From Artemisia argyi (Eukaryota; Streptophyta; Magnoliopsida; Asterales; Asteraceae): a DNA stretch of 64,000 bases. The notes beneath the pieces are model-generated. The model had not been told where the DNA came from. It worked only from the letters and a program-made list of their open reading frames with translations, and searched no databases. Made by a program: the position numbers and the translations under genes. Numbering within the stretch: the first letter of the stretch is position 1; each line of letters opens with the position of its first letter. The stretch covers positions 84,492,472 to 84,556,471 of the forward strand of contig CM060707.1 of assembly GCA_030686995.1 (NCBI GenBank), given 5' to 3'. Below, in pieces: positions 21,491-32,269 of this stretch.

Positions 21491-24391
21491 AAAAAGTTTT
21501 CAAAATCGCTTCGCTGTAAATATTTTTGAAAAAAACAAAATACAAAATTTGAAAAACCAACAAAAACAAAATACAAAAATATAAAATTTTCAAAAAATAC
21601 AAAAACAATATAAAATCAAAAAATCCAAAAATATTCTTCTCACGACATGTCTCTCGTATAAATCAATATTCTGTACGTTTTTAGAAATGTCATTCAAAAA
21701 TGATACGGACATGTACAGATGCTTGAACGGGAGTTCTTTAAAATGTTTTTCTAAAACATGTCGTTTCTCAAAAGTTTCTTCACAATGGCTTTCGTATACT
21801 TCAGTACGAAACCCGGGCTTAAACAATGACTTCTGATTATTTTCAAATCAAGGCTTGTAAGTACTTCAGCTTACAACCCGTGCTTCAAAGTGAAATCTTT
21901 TCAAAACTTAAGTCCGGGTATAACAACTCGAAGAAGATTTCAAATAAGGACTTAATCGAATGGCTTTTGGACACATCAGTTCAGGCCCTGCGCTTCAAAG
22001 ATAGGAAAGTGCTTAATCAAACAAAGATTTCAAATATTTTTTGAGCACTTATCCTAAAACGAAAACCACACACTTATCTGGCTTGAGTTTTCTTAAAAAA
22101 AAATCTTTCAAAATCTTTAAGCTCAAGACCATGATTGTTGATCTAATGATAAATTAGATTTTCAAAATTCTCTTACATTCTGAGCACCACCTTTTCAAGA
22201 TTTTTCAAAAAGATTTTCAAAATCTATCAAAATCGGTGCTCATCATCAAAATGACTTGTGTACACCTTACAATGCACAACTCAAGTTTTCAAAGAAAGAA
22301 AAGTGTTACGCAAAAATGTTTTTCATCAACAAAGTGCACTTATCCTAAAAATGGACACTGTTGTACGCCTCAGTACGACATTCCTATTCAAACAAAGAGA
22401 AGTCTTTGTTTTTCAAAAAACCTTGATGCAAAATTCAACAAATCTGAAACTTCTTTCTCTTTCAGAATTTTGCTTCAATACGACTCCTTCCCTCTAAACT
22501 TTAAAAAGTTTAACATTTCTCAAAAACATATGCGAGTTTTGAGGGGGAGTATTTCTAAAACAAAAATTGTTCCGAATTCATGCAAAATGAAATATGTCTA
22601 TCTCTCCAAAAAAGCTTTTCCTTAATCTGTTGATATAAAAAATATCACGATATGCTATTTTTGAGGGGGAGAAGACATGATTACAATGTGATCAAAGATG
22701 TTTAAAGATTGTGACTGAATCTTAAAAGAGCTCGACTCAGATGTACCAATGAATTGACGAAGCTTTAAATGCCAGTAATCGAAAAGACTTGTCCTGGACG
22801 GGTAATAATTTCAAGCTAGTCTAACTAGTGATGTAAGCGTGTCTCGAATAGGACTTGTCTGAGTAGAATGTACTGTATTGAGAGACTTTCTTTGGACTTG
22901 ACCAGGACAGGTAATAACTTCAAGCTAGTCTAACTAGTGATGTAAGCGTGTCTCGAATCGGTCATGTTCACTGAAAGTGGATCAATTCAAAAAGTGCTAA
23001 CTCCCCACGCATGTGCAAATTTCTTAAAAAATTCATGAGCACATGTGAAGAGGGAGCCCTTCAAAAGAAACAAAAACTCTCAAAGTGTCAACAAAAATGT
23101 GTTTATATTCATAAACACTTTGAGAGATTTTCAATCAAAGGTTTCATGGCAATTATAGGATAGTCATGGAGTTATAAGGTGACTAAGGTAAAACCGTCCT
23201 ATGATCCACCAGAGCCGGAGGGATCTACCCAAGGACAATTCCAATAGATTAGAATTAGAAGTCCTTAGGTATGATTGAAAAAGGGAGAAAATGAGAAAGG
23301 AGAAAGAAGTGGTTGAAGAATTAAAAAGAAAAGTTATGAAAAAGGGTGAAAAGAAATAGCCCTCCATATGTTCAACCTTAGGGCAGACACCGGGTTCAAT
23401 TCATATGCTACTGGTTGTTACTAAGGTGACACCGGTATTGAAGATAAAGACGTCATGGACCCAGTGACACACTGCACTAAACCTTCTAGCCACTCAAGTT
23501 CTCTTAAAAGAGCTTGTTTCATTCTCACGGGGAACCAGTGTAATCTATCGACCTGTCTCTTAGAGATGGTTGATATTGAAGCAGGAGACCTCTCCCTAAT
23601 CTCCGCATAGGAAACCTAAGTGTGCACTTATCGAGTCCAGAGCCATGAGATACATTAAAGATCTCTTAGGAACACTTAGTATTTCTACAACTGGTGTTCT
23701 GCATCAATGGGCACCAGATGTAAATTATCGAGTCCTTCGGTAATTCTTTATGGGTTACGCTTAGTGTTTGCGGTGGTTTCAAACGGTCTACAGTCGTGGA
23801 GTGATCCCCAGCGACTCACCCAGTCATTGAGCTACTTAGTAGGTCTCGTAAGCTCTTTCGGGAGTATCTGATATGGGAACGGCCATGGTAAGGGTTAGAA
23901 GGAGTCTTCACACTATGCTGTTGACGATCTCTAATTCCTTATCTGTAAGTACCAGTTGTTTATTGCTAACTGTTTACCTGCAGCTATACATCATCTCCAT
24001 GGCGAAAGATTCCACATGCTCATACATGCATCAACAAAGTCAAAGGAAAGTTCTCACAAAGATCAAAGGATAGCAACAGTTAAAGAAAGATTCTACGCCA
24101 AAAAGAAGAATCTACAAAGTAAAGTGACAAAGATCAACGTCAAAGAACGGGAATAACAAATGTATGTATGACAAAGACTTAAGACGTATGAGCATGTTGG
24201 AATGGCAGACAACCACCACAAACACAGAAGTGACGAAAGGCAGATGACATCATCGGATCACTTCAACAACAATGAAGCATGATGAACTGGAACTATGTTT
24301 CATCTAGTGATTCTTAAAGACGTCAAGAGCTATGAATGTTAAAGTTTAAAGACAAAGATGATGACGTCGCGCAACCTCAATGACCAACACT
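21491..24391 (+). other. Noncoding 3' region of Copia D with several PPT-like motifs
   Basis: No credible gene is present; ORFs at 22236-22625 and elsewhere show no domain. G-rich motifs of the form TTGAGGGGGAG occur at 22539-22549 and 22661-22672, before the true PPT. The part from 22680 on parallels 49910-51790 of element E, including a duplicated block (see 22800-22850 and 22911-22958). Confidence 0.75.
22800..22958 (+). repeat. Duplicated noncoding block of the Sirevirus group, copy set in D
   Basis: Two copies of a unit beginning GGTAATAA(C/T)TTCAAGCTAG and running through GATGTAAGCGTGTCTCGAAT lie at about 22800-22850 and 22911-22958. Each contains CTAGTCTAACTAG, a near-palindrome. The same duplicated arrangement occurs in element E at 50034-50123 and 50186-50237. 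Confidence 0.75.
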
Positions 24392-24402
24392 TAGGGGGAG
24401 AT
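24392..24402 (+). other. Polypurine tract of Copia D
   Basis: TAGGGGGAGAT lies directly before the 3' LTR start TGTTAG. Confidence 0.9.
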
Positions 24403-24740
24403 TGTTAGAATCGTATTTTTATTTATAAAAAGTTTCGGTCATCAATGTGTTGTTATAGGTTGCTTTAGAATATCATTATGATGTAGTTTATGCTTAGTAT
24501 TCATGTTTTGTAAAGGTCTAAGGGCCACTAGTATAACAATGTAAAAGATAAGATGATGCCCTAGACTTCTAGTATAAATACTCTTGTATTACCTCATTTT
24601 GAGGTTGGTTCTCTTAGTGGTTCTCTTAGTGGTTTTATTTCACACACTAGAGTTCCCACTCACTCTCTCTCTCTACTTACTTTCTCTCTCTAGGTTTTGC
24701 CAAGATTCATATGTGAAATAGGTTGTTCTTCGGTCCTACA
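24403..24740 (+). repeat. 3' LTR of Copia D
   Basis: It has the same length as the 5' LTR with about eight substitutions. It ends GGTCCTACA and is followed by the CTTAC duplication. Confidence 0.95.
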
Positions 24741-25099
24741 CTTACCAAACATAAAGAAACTACTCACTAATTATATCAATTAAACTAATAAAAACAAATA
24801 TTATAACAAACATTATTATACTAATAAACTAATTATTTAAAAGTGGAAAGGATAAGAAAGTATAGATGAGATCAATGTAGAACTCATATTTGCCAATAAC
24901 CAATGAACCAATCATAGCTACCCATTTTTTTTAATCTAAATTAATAAAAAACCACTATCTATCTTTTTTTTAAAAAACAACATATCTTGCAAACGGTAAA
25001 TCTTCAAGCTAAAAAAAATATAAAAAAATAAAATAAATATACCATCGCGACGAGAATTAAATTATATTTCTATAGATATGCATTGTTATATACTTTCGA

Positions 25100-25101
<2 letters not shown>

Positions 25102-25146
<45 letters not shown>
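25102..25146. repeat. T45 homopolymer
   Basis: A run of 45 T residues sits at the inner edge of the left foldback arm. Confidence 0.95.
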
Positions 25147-25151
<5 letters not shown>

Positions 25152-25163
25152 CCGTCCAGAAAA

Positions 25164-25350
25164 ATCATATATGATTCGTAAAAATCACATATGATTTAAT
25201 TTTCACAAATCACACATGATTCTTACGAAATCATATATGATTTGTAAAAATCATATATGATTCGTAAAAAAGCACATATGATTTGATTTTAACAAATCAC
25301 ATATGATTTTTACAAATAACATATGATTTTTACAAATAACATATGATTTT
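25164..25350. repeat. Short repeats built on AATCATATATGATT palindromes
   Basis: About nine imperfect units contain AATCA(T/C)A(T/C)ATGATT joined by TTCGTAAAA or TTTACAAAT spacers. They form the loop of the foldback element. Confidence 0.85.
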
Positions 25351-26438
25351 TTTGGGCGAAAATTTTGAAAAAAAAAAGTTTGTAAAAAAAATTTAGTCGA
25401 AAGTATATAATAATGCATGTCTATAGAAAGATAATTTAATTCTCGTCGCGATGGTATTTTTTTGGCGTAACGATTTACGGTTTGCGAGATATTTAATTTT
25501 TTAAAAAATGGTGAAAGTTTATTTATTTTTTTATTTTGATAAAAAAAAAATTAGTGACTAGGAATGGTTCATTAGTTTTATGGCAAATATGAGTTCTATA
25601 TTGATCTTTTGACTAAGAAAGTAAAGCCCGACTTAAGAGATGAGACGAAAATAACCACCCGATTTTATAAACTTGTCGAATTCTAAAGTTTACTTCTTAA
25701 AAAGCATTAATATAATCAAATAATTAATAAAGTTTGTGACTTTATTAACTAATTAGCTTTATTAATACGTAGTACTAAAAAGCAATAAACTTTAATAATA
25801 AGCTACCTTATAAAACTCTTAAGTTGCTCGCCTTAGATGTAGGATGATGAGAAACTAAGAAAGATCAAAACTTTATGAAAGATTAATTAGTACAAATAAG
25901 CTATGATATGAACCAATTAAGCAATGGAAAAACTTGTTGGTTAAGAAAATACTAAACTTTATTTAAAATAAGCTAAGAATAAGCAATCTAAAAACTAAAC
26001 TAGATCAAATAAGCTATTGATAAGCTAATCTAATCTAGTAAAACTAGTATTAAATCTAATAAGCTAAAAAGCTAATAGATCTAAACTAATAAGAATCAAC
26101 GAAAGCTAAAAAGCTAGATCGAATTGAAGAAAAGAAAAAATAGGCTAAGTATATGAAAATAAATGAGCTAAATAGTTTGTATGTTTTTATTTATTTTATT
26201 TTTTTTTTATTTTTTTTTTAAGAAAAAGCTTTGAAACTAAGTGAAATAAGCTAAAAATTACTACATCTAATAATACCATATAAAAAACTTATCCAAAAAG
26301 CTAATCTATTCAATCTCTAAATAAGCTATTAGGTAAACCTTATTAGAGAATAATAGATATAATAAGAAAAAGCTTTTAAGTGAATAAGCTATGAGAGCTT
26401 ATCACAAATAAGCCAATCTAATAAACCACAAAAAGCTA

Positions 26439-26694
26439 CTCCCTCCGTCCCATATTAAATGTCTAGGTAAGACTTTTCAAGTCTTTTTTTATCAACTTTA
26501 ACCTTAAATATTTTGGCTTGTGTTATATATTATTTGATAAAAATTATACGTAATGAAAATACATTTAAAACTTAATTTATTCATATATTTTTTTATCAAG
26601 TATTATATTACACAAACAAAAATATTTATGGTCAAAGATGAGAAAGAAAGACTTTAAAAAGTCAAATAGGATATTTAATATGGGACGGAGGGAG
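26439..26694. mobile_element. Stowaway-type MITE (Tc1/Mariner)
   Basis: It has terminal inverted repeats CTCCCTCCGTCCCATATTAA and its reverse complement, TA on both sides (26437-26438 and 26695-26696), a length of 256 bp and no ORF. These are the classic Stowaway features. Confidence 0.95.
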
Positions 26695-26974
26695 TAATAA
26701 GCTAATATAGCTTATTAGATTTAAAAAAAAAAAAGAAAAAAAGAAAAAAAAAAAGAGATGAGAATAAGAGGTAGAAATAAGCTCAAAGGTCGTCAAAATA
26801 AAACTTCATTCTTCATTAAATAAAAGTGTTTGATTACAAATAAGAACTAGAAATAAGCTATTACAATAAGATAAGGTGGAACAATAAGCTATAAAATATC
26901 ACTACTAGTATCCTACATCTACTCCTAATAATCTACTCTAATATAATAAAATTGTGTGTGAGAACCGGATGTGA

Positions 26975-26982
26975 ATTTTATA
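26975..26982 (-). promoter_or_regulatory. Likely TATA box of the element C LTR
   Basis: The minus strand reads GGATATAAAATTC, downstream of a GC-richer stretch with several TGACG/ACGCGTCA words (27080-27250). Confidence 0.4.
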
Positions 26983-27515
26983 TCCAAAAGGGCTTGAATT
27001 TGCCCTTAAATGGTCAAGATTCATCCTCTAGACCCTTCACATGGGTACAACTCATATTCGCAATGTGTCACCATATGATTGGCCGATCGTCTGCTCTAGA
27101 ACATTCCTCGGACTGACGCGTCAGACTGCCACCTCGTACATAGTACGCGTCACTTCTTCCACATGTCATCTCCTTATTGGTCCATCGCCCTATACCTCTG
27201 CCACCTAGGACTGACACTTGTCAATCAACCTCGTACTGACTTGTCAGTAATTACTGCGCCGCCCCTGCATTAAATGCCTCTCTTAGGTATCAGAGAGTAC
27301 AAAACCGTCATCGCCCTTTTTGTTCCTATTTGTCTTCATTATTTATATTAGCTTGATAAAATTCTCTTCTATGATACAAGATCCGTAACCTAGAGATTTT
27401 AATCGTCTGTGTGTAATGTTAGAAATCATTTAATTTATGCAACGCTCGCTTTTTAAATTAATGGTTTATTTGTACCTTGCCGATTTTCCTTGGTATAATT
27501 CGTGAATGCTCATCA

Positions 27516-28550
27516 ATTGGTGGATATAGAAAAATAGGGAAAGAAGGGAGGAATCCATGTTCAATAAAAATTGTGCCGCATGGTGAAGATATAAGAGAAG
27601 TGCGTGAAAAGTTGACAACCGTCAAATGCATTGTGAGGGGCAAAAAGGTAAAAGAACACTTATTTTTTGTGTGTGAAGTAATTTATGTTGTGAAAATGCC
27701 GTGAAAATATTATCACCATGTTAAGATCAAAGGCACAACATTTTTTATTTTTTTTTAGCGGCAACTATTTATCTCACATTTTAAGCAAGAAGCCACAACC
27801 ATTTAGTTTGAGAACTTCTCATACAATATTGAGTACCATTATGTCATAAACCCTTTCGTCAAATGCACATGAAACTTGATAAACCTATAATTGATGTCGA
27901 CTGTTTTAATAAGTACAATGCTTTTTATGTTTGATCTTTCAGGTAAAATTCTACCTGAACATACATGTTTCGTGTCTTGTTTCATTATTCCTAGATACAA
28001 ATCAAATACATACATCCAGTGTCGATATCATTCGACCAACCCAACCAATTAGACACATTGTCTCTTCACGATAAGTAATTAGACCATCATAACCAATCGT
28101 AAGAACGATTTCTCAATATGTACTTGATAGGAAAACAAAAAAAATTGGTATCAAGTACCATTAGTCGCACAGAAGGATCGGGGAATAAGGTTAGACATGT
28201 AAACTTTTGTAATGGCAACATGTTTTACACATGTATTGTTTATTAAAATGCACAATTATTATATGTGCTTTTCACGAATGTACCTCAGAATATACTTGTA
28301 TGTTATATGTGTTGGGGGTGAGGGATGGGGGTGGGTGTGGTCCCCTGACCCAACCAGCCAATTTAGAAGTCACTAAAGAGGTGGTTGTAGATAACATTTC
28401 TATACAACAAAGTCAAATTGTGACACCTCCCACTTGAGCTAAACTAATAAACACCCCAAATCTTATCTAGGATAGTCTAAAAAAATCACTGAAAATCGGC
28501 CCTTCGAGCTCAAGTGAGCCATCTAATCAAATGCTTCTTAAGGCCGACGC
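27516..28550. other. Intergenic region between element C and the MED26-like gene
   Basis: AT-rich sequence. A short open frame at 27477-27704 (+) straddles the LTR C edge and has no domain I recognise. The minus-strand part nearest 28550 would be the 3' untranslated and terminator region of the MED26-like gene. Nothing else can be supported. Confidence 0.5.
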
Positions 28551-28677
28551 CTAAAAGCGTCCATTGGCCCAATTTCTGTTATGGTTGTTACCAGGCCTCA
28601 TCTGTTGGTGTTTGGGGCAATACTTTGCTTTGGGAGATCATGCAGTTCCATAACTTGTATGGTGCGTTGTCTCTTTG
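28551..28677 (-). pseudogene. Damaged last exon of the MED26-like gene
   Basis: The minus strand still encodes RQRTIQVMELHDLPKQ, the conserved C-terminal motif of plant MED26 proteins. A PGNNHNRNWANGR ending in another frame closes with TAG at 28551-28553. The two bases before the expected exon start (28679-28678) are AA instead of AG, so the canonical acceptor is missing. A one-base shift near 28600 puts the two conserved parts in different frames, and the first frame meets TGA at 28600-28598. Using the nearby AG pairs gives other frames that end early or lose the motif. Confidence 0.75.
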
Positions 28678-28742
28678 TTGTAAAGGAAAATGTCACACAG
28701 GATTAGATTATGCTTATAGACCGACTTTTGGGAATGAGATCA

Positions 28743-30641
28743 TTAGTACAAACCATTTTCAACTTGTTGATAACGTTCTTGGAGCTTCCTTTTTGTTGCT
28801 TCAAGCTTGTCTTGAACAGTTTCCCCATCTGAAGATGTCGGTTTCTGTTTCCATTTACCCAATAAGAGAAAATTAGGTAAAGTAACGTTGGTGCGTAAAA
28901 ATAGTAATACAATATGGTAACTTACACGTTGTTGCGGAGCCACTTGTCTCTTGGGAACAACCGGTTTTTCATGGTTTTGCAACTTCCTGTCCATATTTGG
29001 TTTCATTACTCGTGTTGGTGTGTGGTCAGCAACCAGAGGTTTACATGGTTTGACAGTAGTCTCTTTCTGTTGTTTCCACTTGGTTATGTTTTGCTTCTCA
29101 ACTGGTTGCTTTCCACCATTACTACGGTTCTTGTTTAATTCTGAACTTTTTCTAGGATCTGAAACAATATTCAAAATGGCAATTCAACAAAAATAAATAA
29201 ATAAATAAATAAATAAAAAAAAAAAAACGTATAGCAGAAATGATATAATAAGTAATTAGGGGTACAAATTCAACTCACTTCCATAATCATCCATGCCATC
29301 AAAAAACTTCTGAGAGCCAAAGTTTTAGAACATAAAAAACAAAAAAATAACTGGTCAACAAATGCTACCAAAATGTAATAACGCAGAAGTATTAACCTTC
29401 ATAAATCATAATGAACTAAAAAATACCTCAGATAGCTCCAATGGCATTGAGTGAGGGTTCAAAAACGCTAAATCGTCTAGAGGAGGTGAAGGTAGGCCCT
29501 CCTCTTCATCAAGAACAGATGGATTCATTGACTCAGGGGTAGCTTCTGAACCTGCTATTCATAATATTTAGGTTTCTTTAACAATTGGTATAACTTTGAC
29601 CCCCGAAAAATGCTATAAAAATCTATTTCGTTTATTTACCAGCCATCTTTTGTGTAGCATTCACCCACTCGTCTACCATGTCTTTCCACATTCTGCAAAC
29701 CACCACAATGATTTATTACAATTCTGTTTACTGCAACCATTGTTATACAGATATATAGTGATATAACGAAAACATCTTCTAGTGTGTCTCAGCTTCACAA
29801 ATACTTTCTACTTTATATTATTACACTACAAAAGTTACCAAGTTTTTAAAGTCTTTAGGGCATGCTCTTGCTAGCAGGCTGCCACCACACGAGCATACGA
29901 ATCTTTCCAATAATTAACTAGATCATACACGCAATGTACCATATTTGATCCCATAATTTGTTATCCTTCCATTTAAAGCAACCTAAACTATAATACAAAC
30001 TTTCTTTAGTTGAGCACGACCTAACTAAAGTGTAAATGACACTTTGATCATGAAAGATGCTAACGAAATCAAACTTTTTGGCAACTGTAACGTGTATAAC
30101 AATTTAATGCATATTAAGTTAACAGACCAGAAATTCTTACTCAATTAGGCTTCTGGCTAAGTGACGAACGTCCTTTGATCCATGCTTTCGAAGAACATTA
30201 ACAGATTTACCAATTTCAGTTCCCTGAAATAATCCAGTAATCACTCGAGAATCAGAAAATTTTAACAAAATCCCAACTAGTAACGAATTCAATAAAAAAA
30301 TTATATTCAAACCTTAAGTGTTTCCACAGATATTGTCATCAGTTGAAGCTTTCTTAATGAATTGCATAAAACTGATACCGACTAACAAAGACAGAAAAAT
30401 TAACTATGATCAATTCTATGCACAATCCAAAATGGTAATAAGTCACAAACATAAATAAGCATGAATCATTGTAAACTAAACCGAAGTCGACTAAACTAAC
30501 CTCATCAGGGCCGTTATCAACAATCTCTTTAATCCTCATAACCTCACCAAAAGTTTCCGATTCTAGTTCGATTTCATCAGTAAGAGCTTCTGCATCTCCA
30601 TAGCTATAAGAACTAACATGATCCTTACCAACATCATCATT

Positions 30642-30697
<56 letters not shown>

Positions 30698-30748
30698 TTC
30701 TAGAACAATTAATAACCTTACTACTCTCTTTACTCTTGTACTGAACAC

Positions 30749-30817
<69 letters not shown>

Positions 30818-31046
30818 GGGCATGAGCAAGATCATGATCATGATCACTAACAGGAATAGCAAACTCATGCTTATCACAGCCAGAACATTTAATAAATTTA
30901 CAAGAAAACAAAAGCTGAGCAATCTCATCTCTTCTAAGTTTAAATTCTTGAGGAGAATCACAAGCAGCCAACATGATTGCTCCTTGGATTATTTCGAATA
31001 TATTCGCATTGCCAAAATACTCCCTCCAGTAATCCATTCTTGCCAT
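28743..31046 (-). CDS. MED26-like Mediator subunit / TFIIS N-domain protein (C-terminal exon lost)
   Basis: It would act in the nucleus in the Mediator complex and in transcription elongation. Eight exons with consistent phase can be read: 31046-30501, 30381-30313, 30223-30141, 29692-29640, 29551-29427, 29309-29279, 29158-28926 and 28844-28754. Their introns are GT-AG. The product opens with MARMDYWREYFGNAN and an N-terminal segment with CSGCDKHE. Two poly-Asp runs follow (22 and 17 residues), then the TFIIS N-terminal (LW) domain at about 163-250 (IGKSVNVLRKHGSKDVRHLA, then MWKDMVDEW). An S/P/K-rich tail and a final LEATKRKLQERYQQVEN helix complete it. This order is that of plant MED26b/c. 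The last acceptor site is mutated, so translation would run into intron 8 and stop at 28743 (413 residues). It could be a truncated working gene or a young pseudogene. Confidence 0.85.
30645..30695 (-). repeat. Coding (GAT)17 microsatellite, second poly-Asp run
   Basis: It is a pure GAT array on the coding strand, flanked by AAT codons, encoding 17 Asp. Confidence 0.95.
30750..30815 (-). repeat. Coding (GAT)22 microsatellite, first poly-Asp run
   Basis: It is a pure GAT array encoding 22 Asp after a His/Asp-rich segment (DHDHDLAHAH). Confidence 0.95.
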
Positions 31047-31944
31047 ACCACCTTTACGCCTTACTACTATATCAATATTTTTTTTGCTAAATAAAAAAAC
31101 AAACTAGATTATACCCAGATATCAAAATTTGACTACTAACCAATCTTGATCATACCCATAAACCCAAAACTAAAGATCTATACAGTATAAAATTTTAATA
31201 AAAAAAATATATAAATATATGAAATTTATAAAAAAAAAAAAAAGGAATAGTAACGCTTAATACGTCGAACTAGGAGGAGAGCAGTTTCTTAATGGAAAAC
31301 AAGAAATGAATGGATTAAAGAATAAGAATATAAAAATATGGGCAATGATGAGAAATAATAGTAATAAAATGAGATTGTTTTTTGATTCATTATTTTTAGT
31401 GTGAAAAGGAGAATTGATATCACTTTCACTTCACTTTTTTTCCATATTTTTTTAGTTTTGGTGTCTATCTCTTTCTTTCTCTTGCACTCGTTCGGTAGAC
31501 GTGATAAACTACAAAACCATTATTTTATTTTATTTGACCGCCAACAATAATGCTTCTTCCATTATAAGTTAGGCTTCTTTGTTTTTTCCTTGCTACTGGT
31601 AATTACTACGGAGTAATAAAAGTTTTTCAAAGTTTTTGAATTTTATGTTTAATAAACATTCCATACTAGAACGTGGTACGTGGTGCAACATAAATGTAAG
31701 GGAAAGCAACATGTAACAAATTATGCCATGTGTGAAATATATTGAGTGTCAAATCCATGGGAACTAGTCAAACATATTTATTAAATGATCTACTAATATA
31801 GATTTATGTTCACTAATGGCATCTTAAATTACATTTACAATGACCACCTTTTTTAATCACAAAAATGAACTGTATTTAGTTATCTTCAATTTTTTTTTTA
31901 ACCGCGAGTTATCTTTAAATTACTTAATTAAATATATCATTTAA
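31047..31944. other. Upstream region of the MED26-like gene
   Basis: AT-rich sequence that must hold the 5' untranslated region and promoter of the minus-strand gene. A CT-rich stretch (31480-31420 on the minus strand side) could be a core promoter element, but no TATA box stands out and no other gene is visible. Confidence 0.4.
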
Positions 31945-31946
31945 TA

Positions 31947-32213
31947 CTCCCTCAATCCTAAGAAAAGTGAGTGTAAACAGAAAATAGACAATTTATGATA
32001 TGTATAATTGATGCTAGTTTTGTTTAATATAAAATCATTTTTACTTTCATAGTTAATTTTGAAATAAGAAATAAGTAAATAAGTAATTAATACAATTTTT
32101 TAGGGTGAAGTAGAAAAAATCAGTCATAATTATTGTATATATATTAAAACTGGACATTTATTTTGACACAAATATAAATAGTAACGTGGGTACTTTTTAT
32201 GTGATGGAATGAG
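31947..32213. mobile_element. Degenerate Stowaway-like MITE
   Basis: It starts TACTCCCTCAATCC and ends ATGGAATGAGTA with TA on both sides, 267 bp. The terminal repeats have drifted from the CTCCCTCCGTCC consensus, so this is an old copy or a related MITE. Confidence 0.5.
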
Positions 32214-32238
32214 TAATACATTAACTAAAGTATCTCAT

Positions 32239-32242
<4 letters not shown>

Positions 32243-32269
<27 letters not shown>
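32243..32269. repeat. (TA)n microsatellite left of the foldback MITE
   Basis: A pure AT-dinucleotide run. Confidence 0.95.

Larger units (their letters stand above)
20819..24740 (+). mobile_element. Copia element D, internally deleted, with perfect target duplication
   Basis: Two 338 bp LTRs (20819-21156 and 24403-24740), a PBS, a PPT and CTTAC duplications define a complete insertion of 3,922 bp. Nearly all coding sequence is gone: the leader runs directly into the last part of RNase H. The noncoding part from about 22680 to 24400 is clearly related to 49910-51790 of Sirevirus E, so D is a deletion derivative of that group. It must have relied on proteins supplied by intact relatives if it moved in this form. 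The LTRs show about eight differences, so it is older than A and E. Confidence 0.93.
24870..25606. mobile_element. Foldback (long inverted repeat) non-autonomous element
   Basis: The left arm from GATCAATGTAGAACTCATAT (24870) is matched in reverse at 25606-25582. Further arm blocks pair in the same order: the CTTGCAAACGGTAAATC block with 25470-25500, and ACCATCGCGACGAGAATTAA with 25430-25452. The arms are about 230-290 bases with small mismatches. The centre holds a T45 run and short repeats. There is no ORF. Long arms suggest a Mutator-like or foldback MITE; the superfamily cannot be fixed because the exact ends and duplication are unclear. Confidence 0.8.
20220..27515 (-). repeat. Old 5' LTR of element C, interrupted by three later insertions
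   Basis: The minus strand starts TGATGAGCATTC (27515) and ends ACACATCA (20220), followed by a decayed tRNA-Asp PBS. U3 has a TATA box (26982-26975). The U5 side is rich in AATAAGCTA words like the A/B LTRs. Removing Copia D (20819-24740), the foldback (24870-25606) and the Stowaway MITE (26439-26694) leaves about 2.4 kb. There is no partner LTR in the window, so the boundaries are inferred from motif style and the PBS alignment. Confidence 0.5.

Noticed and set aside
22236..22625. 129-residue ORF in Copia D
   Set aside because: It lies in the noncoding 3' region, lacks any domain and has no counterpart in element E.
25164..25350. Regular short repeats as a CRISPR-like array
   Set aside because: Spacers are near-identical, units are AT palindromes inside a foldback transposon, and the DNA is a plant nuclear genome.
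28514..29196. Several plus-strand ORFs of 70-120 residues
   Set aside because: They are antisense to MED26-like exons 7-9 and show no domain.
30563..31094. Poly-Met (-) and poly-Ile (+) ORFs over the GAT/ATC arrays
   Set aside because: They are other-frame readings of the coding microsatellites of the MED26-like gene; the Asp frame alone has the conserved domains and splice structure.
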